From assembly GCF_039511225.1 (NCBI RefSeq), contig NZ_CP154261.1, positions 4,216,001 to 4,280,000 on the forward strand: 64,000 nucleotides of DNA. Reading direction: 5' to 3'. This DNA comes from Sphingobacterium multivorum. GTDB taxonomy: Bacteria > Bacteroidota > Bacteroidia > Sphingobacteriales > Sphingobacteriaceae. A model generated the notes under the pieces. It searched no databases and was not told where the DNA came from. It saw only the letters and a list, made by a program, of their open reading frames with translations. The position numbers were made by a program, and so were the translations under genes. Below, in pieces: positions 8,601 to 18,490 of this stretch (within the stretch, counting starts at the first letter, position 1; each line of letters begins with the position of its first letter).

Positions 8601-10652
8601 TTAATTATGATGCCCCATCGGTAACTTGATTTTCTTTAACTCTTCTAAATCGTGTATGGGACGCTCTAACTCGTATGGAATCGGTTGACGTGAAAAAAGT
8701 TGAAAGTATTGCAAGCAGGCATCTTTCCACCAAACTGCATCTCTAGTTTGGATTCTCAGTTTAGCTTGAACAGCTGAAAAACGTGATCGATCAATATATC
8801 TTTCCATACGATCCCAAACTTTTTGAAACGCTCTCACTTTTTGGACCCCGTGATCATAACGGAAACATAATTCGCTCCAAAGCGTATTGCCGCTATTCAT
8901 TCGATGATTCCAGGAAACATGATGAAACCACAATAAAAGGTGTTCCGGACAAGTGGCTCTATTTCCATATATTTCGTTCAATGGCGGATTGTACTGTGAT
9001 ACGGCATTACTTCCCTTGGCTGTTCGGTCAAAACCCAATCCCACGCTATCCGCATTATGGTAGTACCAGGGCATCCAGTCTGGACGTCCCCCCGGGATAT
9101 CGCCCCAAGGTTCGGGACCGTAATGATGCTCAAAAGCAAAAAGGTGATGTAGACCTAATGGCATCATATAATCGACCGCTGCCTCCCGAGATTCCAACAT
9201 CAGCTTCTTGACTGGCTCGAGAAACTCCTGCGCTCCCGTAAACGTCAACCGTATCCATTCATCCGCTATTTGTGCTGAAAACAGGCTATTGTTCCAAGCC
9301 AAACGGCCGAAAGCGTACCAGTTGGCTTGCGCGAAGTGGTGCCCCGTCCAATTGGTATCCAAACCAATATTAGCTACTGCAGCGATTGCCGTTTTACGCC
9401 CCGAATGCCTGCTACTGTCGGTCTGCTTTGCCACCGTTCCGCCTTTTCCAGTGGCATAGGTTTCACTATCCAATACTTCCTTAAACAAAGGTGCCAAATA
9501 GACCAAATGGTTGGAAAATCCCAGATACTCTTGTGTCAACTGAAATTCGAGCATCTTCGCTGTATTTGGCATCGCCCCCAATAAAGGATTGAAAGGTTCC
9601 CGGGGTTGAAAATCTATCGGGCCATTTTTTACTTGAAGAATAACATTGTCACGAAACTGACCATCGAGTGGAACAAATTCTTGATAGGCTTGTTTGGCAC
9701 GGTCATCTTTAGTCGGATGATAAACAAAAGCACGCCAAAAAACGGTACCGCCATAGGGGCTGAGCGCATCGGCAAGCATATTGGCTCCGTCCGCATGGGT
9801 TCGTCCATAATCTTGGGGGCCTGGCTGGCCTTCAGAATTTGCTTTGACCAAAAATCCGCCGAAATCCGGAATTAACGCATAAATCTCCTTCACCTTGGAT
9901 CTCCACCAGTGTTGAACATCCTTATTTAAGGGATCCGAATTAGCTAACCCACCTAAATTTTTCGGCGCAGAGAAATTGATCGACACATATACTTTTATAC
10001 CATATTTACGAAAGACATCCGCCAGAGCTTTAACTTTTATCAGATACTCCTTCTTCAATAGATCCGAAGAAGCATTCACGTTATTCAACACGGTAGCATT
10101 AATTCCAATCGAAGCATTGGCCCGTCCATATTGTTCATATCGGGGTGAAAGTTTATTCGGTAATTCCTCCCAGTTCCATAGCGAATGCCCTGCATATCCA
10201 CGTTCTATCGTCCCATCCAAATTATCCCAATGATTCAAGACCCTAATATCGTAAGAAGGTATTTCAATGAATCCTGCAGGAGGTATCCCTGCTCCTGTCT
10301 TCTGAAGCCGCAATAAATGATAAACAGCATACAATATACCCGCTGATCGACCGGCAACCACATAAACCTGATTTCCCTGTCGGCTTATTTGATAACCATC
10401 TTTTAAGTCCTTTCTGCTATGATCAAGTTTTAAGATGACATCCTCACCCTTCCAGTAACATTCCAGTTCCTGTTTTGCTAAAACAAGTGTTGCATCGGTC
10501 GATTCACCTTTTACCACCTGAATCTTACCTATAGGTTTCTCCTGTTTTGTAAATCGCAGCCATAACTGACTACCGTCCTCAGCTCTCAAAGCAGCAGGAA
10601 CACAATACAGTACGATCGCAAAAAAGAAATGAAAACGCATGATATACCTCAT
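8601..10652 (-). CDS. GH67 alpha-glucuronidase, exported
   Basis: A 683-residue enzyme that removes 4-O-methyl-glucuronate from the non-reducing end of xylo-oligosaccharides. The GH67 landmark HWDNLDGTIERGYAG is present. Candidate acid Glu274 (KANSEGQPGP) and candidate bases Asp347 (IDFQPREP) and Glu375 (TQEYLG) keep the spacing I recall for the Cellvibrio enzyme residues 292, 365 and 393, a constant offset of 18. A signal peptide (ends near ALRA) places it in the periplasm. It is the last gene of the operon GPH symporter-GH10-GH43-GH67, 19 bases after GH43. An alternative start four codons in (MRFHFFF) would also give a signal peptide. Confidence 0.95.
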   Translation of the reverse strand: MRYIMRFHFFFAIVLYCVPAALRAEDGSQLWLRFTKQEKPIGKIQVVKGESTDATLVLAKQELECYWKGEDVILKLDHSRKDLKDGYQISRQGNQVYVVAGRSAGILYAVYHLLRLQKTGAGIPPAGFIEIPSYDIRVLNHWDNLDGTIERGYAGHSLWNWEELPNKLSPRYEQYGRANASIGINATVLNNVNASSDLLKKEYLIKVKALADVFRKYGIKVYVSINFSAPKNLGGLANSDPLNKDVQHWWRSKVKEIYALIPDFGGFLVKANSEGQPGPQDYGRTHADGANMLADALSPYGGTVFWRAFVYHPTKDDRAKQAYQEFVPLDGQFRDNVILQVKNGPIDFQPREPFNPLLGAMPNTAKMLEFQLTQEYLGFSNHLVYLAPLFKEVLDSETYATGKGGTVAKQTDSSRHSGRKTAIAAVANIGLDTNWTGHHFAQANWYAFGRLAWNNSLFSAQIADEWIRLTFTGAQEFLEPVKKLMLESREAAVDYMMPLGLHHLFAFEHHYGPEPWGDIPGGRPDWMPWYYHNADSVGLGFDRTAKGSNAVSQYNPPLNEIYGNRATCPEHLLLWFHHVSWNHRMNSGNTLWSELCFRYDHGVQKVRAFQKVWDRMERYIDRSRFSAVQAKLRIQTRDAVWWKDACLQYFQLFSRQPIPYELERPIHDLEELKKIKLPMGHHN

Positions 10653-10671
10653 CTTGAACTAAAATATATCA

Positions 10672-11643
10672 TTACGAAGACAATCCATCAATCGGCTTAA
10701 TATGACCATTTTCATCATAGCTCAACTCAATAACTTTCATGCTTCTAAGCCAGGTCTTTCCTCCAGAAGGTACCGAATCATGATAAAATAGGTACCACTT
10801 ACCCTTGAATTCGACAATGCTGTGGTGCGTGGTCCAGCCAACTACGGGCGATAGAATCACACCCTGATAGGTAAATGGTCCATATGGATTGTCTCCTATG
10901 GCGTAACAAATCAAATGGCTGTCGCCTGTAGAATAGGAAAAATAATACTTACCTTGGTATTTATGCATCCAGGAAGCTTCAAAAAATCGCTTTTCCGTAT
11001 CCCCATGCGTTAATGGTTTGCCCTCTTTATCTAAAATAACGAGATCCCTTGGTTGTTCCGAAAATTCCATCATATCAGCAGACAGCTTGACAACCTTTGG
11101 AGACAATGCGGGTTCATCAGATGTTGGCAATTCATTGGGCGAAATAATTTTATTATTCCGATAAAATTGAAGTTGTCCACCCCATATACCACCAAAATAT
11201 AAATAATAGGAACCGTCTGTATCTTTAAAAGCACATGGATCAATACTGTAACTTCCTTTGATAGGATACTCCTGCGGAACAAATGGTCCATAAGGATGGC
11301 TTGCCACAGCAACACCGATTTTAAAAATATCGTTTCTATCCTTCATGGAGAAATACATATAGTATTTTCCGTCTTTCTCAGTCACATCAGAATCCCAAAG
11401 CTGACGACCAGCCCAAGGAATATCTTTTACATCCAGTACCTTTCCATGGTTAACAATGTCCGCATTGATATCTTCAAGAGAAAACACGTGGTAATCCTGC
11501 ATATCGAAATGGTCGCCGTTATCATTTTCGGGAATACCGCTCTCCCTGTCGTGAGAGGGATAAATATAAATTTTGTTTTCAAACACATGAGCTGAAGGAT
11601 CAGCCATGTAATCTCCGGAATATAAATACCTACTTTTGCTCAT
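10672..11643 (-). CDS. GH43 beta-xylosidase/arabinofuranosidase, cytoplasmic (subfamily 1-like)
   Basis: A 323-residue single-domain GH43 five-bladed propeller. The catalytic set is visible: base Asp15 (MADPSAHV), modulator Asp135 (SIDPCAF) and acid Glu222 (FFEASW). The segment PSHDRESGIPENDNGDHF resembles GH43 subfamily 1. No signal peptide is seen, so it should act in the cytoplasm on short xylo- or arabinoxylo-oligomers brought in by the GPH symporter encoded two genes upstream. It follows GH10 by five bases. Confidence 0.88.
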   Translation of the reverse strand: MSKSRYLYSGDYMADPSAHVFENKIYIYPSHDRESGIPENDNGDHFDMQDYHVFSLEDINADIVNHGKVLDVKDIPWAGRQLWDSDVTEKDGKYYMYFSMKDRNDIFKIGVAVASHPYGPFVPQEYPIKGSYSIDPCAFKDTDGSYYLYFGGIWGGQLQFYRNNKIISPNELPTSDEPALSPKVVKLSADMMEFSEQPRDLVILDKEGKPLTHGDTEKRFFEASWMHKYQGKYYFSYSTGDSHLICYAIGDNPYGPFTYQGVILSPVVGWTTHHSIVEFKGKWYLFYHDSVPSGGKTWLRSMKVIELSYDENGHIKPIDGLSS

Positions 11644-11648
11644 ATTTC

Positions 11649-12800
11649 TTATTTCTTTTTTTTTTGAGTCAACGCAATAATATCTTTTACAAAGGGTTTG
11701 GGCTGATAATTCCGATCAAATAACAACGGATAGTCTGTACGTCCCGGAATAGGCCAACCATTCTTCCATGAATCTCCATCGCCTACACCCCACAATGTCA
11801 CACGCGATATTTTATCCCGATGTTTGAGATATAATTTAAAAAACGCTACATATCTCTTTCCTAGCTCATCCATTTTCTCTGCTGGAAGCCCTTTTTCGTA
11901 GGGATTCATTGCTTTACTGTAAGCATGACGTTCCGCAACTTCGGCTCCCATATTGGGGCGTACATGTGGCAGGACCGAAATATCCATTTCCGTTACCATT
12001 ACCTTTGCACCAAGGCCCGCAAATCCGAGTATGGTTTTTTCAACTTCTTCAATAGGTGGATTGTCCAGCGCATTATGTTCTTGCATGCCAATCCCACTGA
12101 CCTGACCACCGGCGGCCTTTACCTGTTGCACCATGCGCATAATCCCCTTTCTTTTTTCGGGGATTGCTGTCGAATAATCGTTATAATATAATTCAGCTTT
12201 TGGGTCTGCTTCATGAGCAAATTTAAATGCTAATTCAATAAATTGCGGTCCAATAATCTGGTAGAATTTATTTTTACGCCATTCTCCATTATCCAGTATA
12301 GCCTCGTTCACCACATCCCAACCAAACACCCTTCCCTTATAGCGCGACACTACGGTTTGTATATGCTTCCGCATGCGTGCGATAAGTACTTCCCGGGTGA
12401 CCTCTTTCCCGTTTTTATCGATAAAAAACCAAGCTGGAGTCTGCGAATGCCAAATTAGCGTGTGACCGATAATTTGCATTTTATTTTTTTCTCCAAACGC
12501 CACAAAACGGTCCGCATCCTTAAAATCGAACTCACCTTCCCTTGGTTGTAAAAACATACTTTTCATACAATTCTCGGCAACAATGGAATTGAACTGCTTT
12601 TTGACCACCGCTACCGCAGCCTCATCCCGCTCCCATATCTGATCAAGGTTTAATGCTGTTCCTATATAAAACTTACCTTCAAATGCATCTTTCAAGGTCA
12701 ATGAATCTGGGGCTCGCTTCGGATTTTGCAAAGTGGCTGAAGCAGTAGGACCAAATAATAATGTTGATACAGCTACAACAATAGTTTTTAACATCTTCAT
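11649..12800 (-). CDS. GH10 endo-1,4-beta-xylanase, exported
   Basis: A 383-residue single-domain GH10. The barrel landmarks are GHTLIWHSQTPAW, DVVNEA with acid/base Glu166, and VTEMDIS with nucleophile Glu271. A signal peptide with a signal peptidase I-like end (PTASA) and no lipobox suggests a periplasmic or secreted enzyme, unlike the surface lipoprotein GH10 at 43066. It lies 13 bases after the GPH symporter and 5 before GH43, so it probably trims imported oligosaccharides. Confidence 0.95.
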   Translation of the reverse strand: MKMLKTIVVAVSTLLFGPTASATLQNPKRAPDSLTLKDAFEGKFYIGTALNLDQIWERDEAAVAVVKKQFNSIVAENCMKSMFLQPREGEFDFKDADRFVAFGEKNKMQIIGHTLIWHSQTPAWFFIDKNGKEVTREVLIARMRKHIQTVVSRYKGRVFGWDVVNEAILDNGEWRKNKFYQIIGPQFIELAFKFAHEADPKAELYYNDYSTAIPEKRKGIMRMVQQVKAAGGQVSGIGMQEHNALDNPPIEEVEKTILGFAGLGAKVMVTEMDISVLPHVRPNMGAEVAERHAYSKAMNPYEKGLPAEKMDELGKRYVAFFKLYLKHRDKISRVTLWGVGDGDSWKNGWPIPGRTDYPLLFDRNYQPKPFVKDIIALTQKKKK

Positions 12801-12813
12801 GGTTTATTTTTGA

Positions 12814-14226
12814 TTAATATGTATGTCTTGATTCTATATCCCGGTTAATTTTATCGATCGTTACATCATCCAGTTCATATCTGGAGATAACAACCATGGC
12901 GAGTACCAAAAGTACTGCAGGAATAACGGCCACCAACCATAAAATTCCTTTTTCAGCCAATGCAGATTGTCTTATGGCATTATCTTTATCAAATTCAACA
13001 TAGGCGAGTACCAACCCGGGCACTACACCTCCCAGTGCCATGCCAGCCTTATAAAAAATACCTGTCAGTGCATTGACAATCCCCGAAATACGCTTACCGG
13101 TTTTATACTCGCCATAGGATATGACTTCGGGTACAAGCGCCCACATATACCCCGTAGCAACGATTACACCAGTTGATTTGATAAACTGAGCTGTCAATAC
13201 CAATCCAATATTACCCTTAAGTGTCTCGTTGGATGAAATCATATATAACATGAGCATTCCAAGGATAGCAACACCCAGAAAAACATAGAACATTTGCTTC
13301 TTACCTATTGCACGTTTGATAGCAGGCACCAATGGCATAAAGATGAAAGCAGGTAAAGACCCCAGGGCCATGAAATAAGGCAACATATCCGGAGCATGTA
13401 CATTGTAGATCATGTAATAGGATCCTGCCGAATTACCGATGGCCATCATCGCAAATGCTGTAATGAAAAAAAAGGCTAAAATGCGCAAAGGTCGATTGTG
13501 CTTAAATTCTCGCCATAGATCAGATACGCGCACATTATCTGTATCCTTTTCATCCATAATAACCCGCTCTTTTGTTTGTGAAAAACAAAAAATTAGAAGG
13601 GCCAATCCGACTAAAGCGTAAATCAGCATCGTTATAAACCAAGCTTCGGCCGAATCTTTTGAGTTTATCTTTCCATCCGGAGAGAAATACTGTACAACCA
13701 ACGGAACGCCATAACCGACCGCAAGCCCACCAACGTTGGCCATGAACATACGCGTCGATGTTAGTTTTGTCACCTCGTCTGTATCCCTCGTCAAGGAAGC
13801 ATTTAAAGCACCATAGGGGACATTCACCAGGGTATAAAGCATGGATAGCCCAACATAAGTGACATAGGCGTAGACCAAAGAACCCGAAAATCCATTCCAA
13901 AAACACAGAATTGCAAAGCCCGTCAACGGAATTCCTCCCAACACCAAATAAGATCTGTACTTTCCCATCCGTGGATTTCTTTTATCAACAAATGCGCCTA
14001 CAATGGGATCCCACAGTACATCCACGATTCGGACAATAAGAAACATGACTCCTGCCGAAGCAGCAGAAATTCCATAAACATTGGTATAAAAAATCAGGAG
14101 GTACATCGAAACAGTCTGGTAAATAAGATTCTGGGCAAGATCACCAGCACCAAACCCCACCCGTTGTTTCATTGAAAGTTTGTAAAAACCTTTAATAGGC
14201 TTTACCTCGGTCATACTTTGATCCAT
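12814..14226 (-). CDS. GPH-family sugar:cation symporter, xylo-oligosaccharide type
   Basis: A 470-residue inner-membrane protein with about 12 spans. The N-terminal GFGAGDLAQNLIYQT, the DVLWDPIVGAFVDKRNPRMG loop and KYRSYLVLGGIP are typical of the MelB/XynB/GusB group. It heads an operon with GH10, GH43 and GH67, so the substrate is probably xylobiose or short branched xylo-oligomers moved from periplasm to cytoplasm. A terminator for the upstream gene separates it from the GH43 gene at 14397, so it needs its own promoter. Confidence 0.9.
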   Translation of the reverse strand: MDQSMTEVKPIKGFYKLSMKQRVGFGAGDLAQNLIYQTVSMYLLIFYTNVYGISAASAGVMFLIVRIVDVLWDPIVGAFVDKRNPRMGKYRSYLVLGGIPLTGFAILCFWNGFSGSLVYAYVTYVGLSMLYTLVNVPYGALNASLTRDTDEVTKLTSTRMFMANVGGLAVGYGVPLVVQYFSPDGKINSKDSAEAWFITMLIYALVGLALLIFCFSQTKERVIMDEKDTDNVRVSDLWREFKHNRPLRILAFFFITAFAMMAIGNSAGSYYMIYNVHAPDMLPYFMALGSLPAFIFMPLVPAIKRAIGKKQMFYVFLGVAILGMLMLYMISSNETLKGNIGLVLTAQFIKSTGVIVATGYMWALVPEVISYGEYKTGKRISGIVNALTGIFYKAGMALGGVVPGLVLAYVEFDKDNAIRQSALAEKGILWLVAVIPAVLLVLAMVVISRYELDDVTIDKINRDIESRHTY

Positions 14227-14266
14227 ATAATTGGTTATTCGATTAGTTGAATTACAAGGGTAAAAC

Positions 14267-14299
14267 TACAAGTAGCTTTGGACCGGGAACCAATACAAA
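14267..14299 (-). promoter_or_regulatory. Candidate promoter of the GPH-GH10-GH43-GH67 operon
   Basis: On the minus strand TTTG (14299-14296) is followed after exactly 21 bases by TACTTGTA (14274-14267), six of eight matches to TAnnTTTG. The expected start would give a leader of about 35 bases before the ATG at 14226. The weak -7 box would suit an activator-dependent promoter; this is inference. Confidence 0.3.
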
Positions 14300-14325
14300 T
14301 GTTTTATATTCCAATAAAAATGTTT

Positions 14326-14360
14326 AAAAAAGGCCGTCTATTTTTTTAGACAGCCTTTTT
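14326..14360 (-). terminator. Intrinsic terminator after the GH43 gene at 14397
   Basis: The stem AAGGCCGTCTA at 14330-14340 pairs with 14347-14357 with one mismatch around a T-rich loop. On the minus strand it is followed by a run of U (complement of the A run at 14325-14331). It splits the left arm of the xylan locus into two transcription units. Confidence 0.75.
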
Positions 14361-14396
14361 CTACATGGTTTGTAAAGCCGCTTACCGGCTAAAGGT

Positions 14397-16496
14397 TCAA
14401 TTCCTTACATACTTTACAAGATAGCTTTTGGTTTGTCCTCTGTAAACACAATCTACCTGTGCGTAACCGGTCAACGAGCTGCCTTGTTTAACTTTGATTT
14501 CAACTTCAGCATTATTTGCCACAGCCTTCACCACTGGAATCTTCTTGTCGTTGGTTTCTATTGGAAAAGTAACTTCATAATAGTTGTAACCAACGATGCC
14601 ATTCTCATCAGTCGATCGCACGGGAATCGAAGGCAACATTAGTTTTTTGCCATTCACTGTAATCGTAACCGAAGGTGGTACTGGACGTTCAATTTTTTTG
14701 TCTTTCGAACTAAATCCCAATCCTATAAAATCAAAAAGCGGCTTGCCTTCTTCACCCTCAGCGACAAGAAACAAGGCATGTTTGCCATCCAGTTGATCCA
14801 CATAGTTAGAAACATCGACCGTAAATTGCTTTACTGTTGTCGCAGTATTTTCCGGAACGGTTATTTGGGCAATCCGCTTTCCTTTCCAGATATCATTATC
14901 CCAAGGGCCATCCAGCCACACGTTGACCTTAAATGAAGTCTGTGTCTTTGGTGCAATAAACAGATTAAAAGCGCTGCGGTTTCCATTTTTCGTTCCCTCA
15001 AAAGCCTTTAACCCAAACTTATCTTGTTTCAGACCACCGAATCCGAAATATTTAAAACCTGCGATAGTTCCATTTTTCATATTTGTCACAGGCATATGGT
15101 TATCCCATACATCCCATGAATCCTGTTGCAAACTGATATCTGAAAGGTAACAGGCATATCCAGCGGAATAGTACCGATAAGGGTCTAATCCATAAAAATG
15201 AAATCCTTCTGATGTTACCTCTGCACCTTTATATTCTTTTCCTTGTTTATCTTTGATGGTTAAATTTTCTTGAAAAGGGTCAAAAGCCCGGATAGAAACC
15301 ATTCCCCCTTCTTTGACACTTTTTTCATCCCATGCAACTTTGATAGGTTCGACCACAGCCTGACGTGCAAAACCAAATCCGCGCGGTGGTCTATGGTAAA
15401 ATACGTACCATTGTCCGTTGATTAGTTCGATACTCCCATGGGTATTATGCCCTGCATTACTGGTTTCGATAGCCGATCCGTCTTTATTTAATACTGGAGC
15501 ACGCGAATCGACCAGGACACCGCCGCTCTTCCAAGGTCCCAAGGGTGAATCTGCCACCGCATACCGTAAGGTTGAATTTGAGCTCCCGACCCCATATTCT
15601 GGACCTGAATAGCCACTGTATACCGATACATATTTGTTGCCGACTTTACGAATTGACGACGCTTCAAAAAAATTAAAAGTTCCTAAATCCTCCCCCTCAA
15701 AAATATTAGGGTACGCGGTGCCTTTTGGATCACGCAATTCACCATATCGCGCACTTGCCGGCAATAGATAATTAATAATTTCGGTACCCGGTCGCAGCGA
15801 ATACATCGTTTTCTGATCTAACTGTGCCGCCATCGAGCGTTGAAACCCCCAAAAACCGTATGCCCGGAATCCAATTTCGTAATCAGGATCTTTGGGATCC
15901 GTCACATATTCAATGTAAACGGCCGGATCAAATCCAAGGATACTTCCAGGCAGGGTACGCTTGCCATCTTCCGTGAGGTTTATCGGTTTAAAGGGCCCAT
16001 TCGGCCGATCGCCTTTGACTACCATTGCTTCACGTTTATCTCCTCTGCTGTGTGGAAACAAGTAGTATTCTTTTTTCCCATCTTTACGTTTGACCTCTAC
16101 CAGATCTGGGGCATACATCACATCCCATTTTCCATCGATCGGATAGGTAAAAATAGCCCCCTCATCGCGCCAACTCGTTAAGTTTTCAATCGGCGCTGAC
16201 CACATCCGAATGTCAGGCCCGCAATAACTGGTAAAACGTAAATCATGGGAACCAATAATATAAGCGCGATATTTCCCCGGCTGGTCAGGATCTTCAAAAA
16301 CACGGGGTTCACCATCAGGAAGATGCTCCCAAAGCGGTAGGTATGGATTACCGATAGACTGGTGCACAAACCCCTTACTGAGATCCTTCACCATATTTTG
16401 CTGTTGCCCCAGTATCCTTGTTGTTGATAAAATTCCTGTAACGGATAATAACAATACCATTGTCCGTTTTTTTAAGACAATATTTAGTCCCTTCAT
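14397..16496 (-). CDS. Exported multidomain GH43 glycosidase
   Basis: A 699-residue protein with an N-terminal signal peptide. Residues about 50-420 form a GH43 propeller with base Asp61 (PDGEPRVF), modulator Asp190 (LGFDPAVY) and acid Glu278 (NFFEASS). Residues about 430-590 form a beta-sandwich resembling a carbohydrate-binding module (SAGYACYLSD to HALFLVAEG), and the last 100 residues are another beta-rich domain of unknown function. Members of this GH43 type are rarely characterised; arabinofuranosidase or xylosidase action on decorated xylan is likely from context. It is the last gene of its unit, before the terminator at 14326-14360. Confidence 0.8.
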   Translation of the reverse strand: MKGLNIVLKKRTMVLLLSVTGILSTTRILGQQQNMVKDLSKGFVHQSIGNPYLPLWEHLPDGEPRVFEDPDQPGKYRAYIIGSHDLRFTSYCGPDIRMWSAPIENLTSWRDEGAIFTYPIDGKWDVMYAPDLVEVKRKDGKKEYYLFPHSRGDKREAMVVKGDRPNGPFKPINLTEDGKRTLPGSILGFDPAVYIEYVTDPKDPDYEIGFRAYGFWGFQRSMAAQLDQKTMYSLRPGTEIINYLLPASARYGELRDPKGTAYPNIFEGEDLGTFNFFEASSIRKVGNKYVSVYSGYSGPEYGVGSSNSTLRYAVADSPLGPWKSGGVLVDSRAPVLNKDGSAIETSNAGHNTHGSIELINGQWYVFYHRPPRGFGFARQAVVEPIKVAWDEKSVKEGGMVSIRAFDPFQENLTIKDKQGKEYKGAEVTSEGFHFYGLDPYRYYSAGYACYLSDISLQQDSWDVWDNHMPVTNMKNGTIAGFKYFGFGGLKQDKFGLKAFEGTKNGNRSAFNLFIAPKTQTSFKVNVWLDGPWDNDIWKGKRIAQITVPENTATTVKQFTVDVSNYVDQLDGKHALFLVAEGEEGKPLFDFIGLGFSSKDKKIERPVPPSVTITVNGKKLMLPSIPVRSTDENGIVGYNYYEVTFPIETNDKKIPVVKAVANNAEVEIKVKQGSSLTGYAQVDCVYRGQTKSYLVKYVRN

Positions 16497-16574
16497 AAAT
16501 TGATTAAATTAATTAAATTGCTGAATTATATTTTATAGTATTCAATTGATTTCTTTTGCCACGAGCTACTCATG

Positions 16575-18479
16575 CTACCAATTATCAGTACGAAATGGTA
16601 CGGCTAGCATTCCTTCCTTATTGATTAGATTTACATTTTCGGGATTATTGCTCCATGCGTAGCGGACTGCCTTCGGATTGCTGATCTTTGGATGACTCAA
16701 CACGACCTCATTCCCATGTATGACGGCATTCGCCCATAGGAATTTTCGATCTGAACCGGCAATCGCAAAATGTTGTAGTTTTTTTCCCTGACGGACAGCC
16801 AGCCCCTTTCCAATTTCGTCGAATGAAATAATAATCCGATCCCCATCAACCCGCATCTGCTTATACTGAGGACCTGAAGCAACGACTTGGTCTTTATACA
16901 ACATCTTGCGCGCGCATAGCAATAAACGCTTGGCCATATCCTTTTTATTGAGCGGATGAATATCGTTCCACTCACCAAGATCGTACGTTACCGCCAGTGC
17001 GGTAAATGATAGTTCTTTGCTGGCCTGAAACTGAGCTTCCCTGATACGTGCCCAATTGGATTCTGCTGGTACCGTATCCTTGACCATAAAGTTCGGCAAC
17101 TGTACCATCAGAAAGGGGAGCTGCGGTTGACCAAAATGCGCGCGCCAACTATGAACCAACGACGTAAGATACCGCTGATAACGTAATGGATTGGCGGTAT
17201 TGGCCTCCCCTTGATACCAAATTACTCCCTTTAACCCGTAGTCATGCAACGGATAGATCATTCCATTGTAGAGGCCTGAGCCAACCTGTCCCAAGTTCTG
17301 TAGGCGGCTTTTATAGCGATCAACTTTATCTTGGTCCACGGCAACTTGCCAATGCCATTCGCCTGTGAGATCAATGCGTACGTCGTCGAGCTTGATCTCA
17401 TAGGATTTATCAGGTGTGAATCCACCATCCTTATCATCCGTTCGAAGACGTACAGTTAAATTATTTCTTCCAGCGCGAAGTATCCCCGCTGGTATATCGT
17501 AAATCCGTGGTGGATACCGATAGGCCGTAGAACCAACAAAATGACCATTTACATACACCGAATCACTATCAATCAACGTTCCCAAATACAACTTGGCATG
17601 CCGTCCCTCTTTAGCGGCCGGAACGGCAAAATCCTTCCGAAAATAACTGACACCTCTGTTTAATCGATGCGGTTTGCTCCAGTATTCGGGAACCGGCACT
17701 GTTGGCCAATGCAAATCATTATAATTTTCTGCGGTCCACAGATCTACCCCGCCATCTTTTTCAGCCAACCTAAGGCTATCGATCGCATGTTGATCTAGCA
17801 ACAGCTCTGGAAATTGCCTTAGAGACTTCTGGTCGACCCAGCGTTCTATTCCCGATCCACCAAGGCTAGATACGATCATTCCGACCGGAATACCGTTATG
17901 TTGATAGGACTCCAATGCATAGAAATAGGCTAATGCCGTCCAATTCATCACATCTGAAGCTATGCCCGAATGCCAACGTTCACCAGGCGGTATCTCTTGC
18001 TTTACCTCGATGGGACTATTTTGTGTCGGAACCTTGAAATAACGGATCATATGATTATTAGATTCATTTATTTCAGGAAAACGTTCGACAAGACGCTTAA
18101 TTGGCGTTTCCATATTAGACTGACCCGAACAAAGCCAGACATCGCCGATTAACACATCACGAATAACAATGTCATTAATCTCCATCGTATAGGGTCCCCC
18201 ATGATGCTGTGGCGGGATCCGCACATTCCACTTGCCATCCTGTCCGGCTTCTGTATAATAGTATGCCCCTCTAAAACGAAGGGTAACCTTCTCACCTTTC
18301 GATGCCCATCCCCAAATATGGAGTTCGATATCCCGCTGTAGAACCATCTGGTCTCCCATGATTGCTGGCAGCCGTACACCGGCAGCGCATGGCAGCAGTC
18401 CGAGAAGACAAACAATAACCAGTGTTAGACGACTAAAAAAAGATGAAAAGCAAAAGAAATTTTCTATTCTAAAAAACAT
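16575..18479 (-). CDS. SGNH carbohydrate acetylesterase (sialate O-acetylesterase-like) with jelly-roll insert
   Basis: A 634-residue exported esterase. The nucleophile block is CSGQSNME with Ser121, the middle block is WYQGEANT, and the Asp506/His508 pair lies in WNDIHP. Between them sits a GH2-type beta-sandwich (about residues 290-370, from FRKDFAVP to NLTVRL), as in sialate O-acetylesterase-like enzymes. In a xylan locus, with no sialidase near, removal of O-acetyl groups from xylose is the likely job (inference). It is 11 bases after the GH43-CBM gene and 78 before the multidomain GH43. Confidence 0.85.
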   Translation of the reverse strand: MFFRIENFFCFSSFFSRLTLVIVCLLGLLPCAAGVRLPAIMGDQMVLQRDIELHIWGWASKGEKVTLRFRGAYYYTEAGQDGKWNVRIPPQHHGGPYTMEINDIVIRDVLIGDVWLCSGQSNMETPIKRLVERFPEINESNNHMIRYFKVPTQNSPIEVKQEIPPGERWHSGIASDVMNWTALAYFYALESYQHNGIPVGMIVSSLGGSGIERWVDQKSLRQFPELLLDQHAIDSLRLAEKDGGVDLWTAENYNDLHWPTVPVPEYWSKPHRLNRGVSYFRKDFAVPAAKEGRHAKLYLGTLIDSDSVYVNGHFVGSTAYRYPPRIYDIPAGILRAGRNNLTVRLRTDDKDGGFTPDKSYEIKLDDVRIDLTGEWHWQVAVDQDKVDRYKSRLQNLGQVGSGLYNGMIYPLHDYGLKGVIWYQGEANTANPLRYQRYLTSLVHSWRAHFGQPQLPFLMVQLPNFMVKDTVPAESNWARIREAQFQASKELSFTALAVTYDLGEWNDIHPLNKKDMAKRLLLCARKMLYKDQVVASGPQYKQMRVDGDRIIISFDEIGKGLAVRQGKKLQHFAIAGSDRKFLWANAVIHGNEVVLSHPKISNPKAVRYAWSNNPENVNLINKEGMLAVPFRTDNW

Positions 18480-18490
18480 ATTCTACCACT

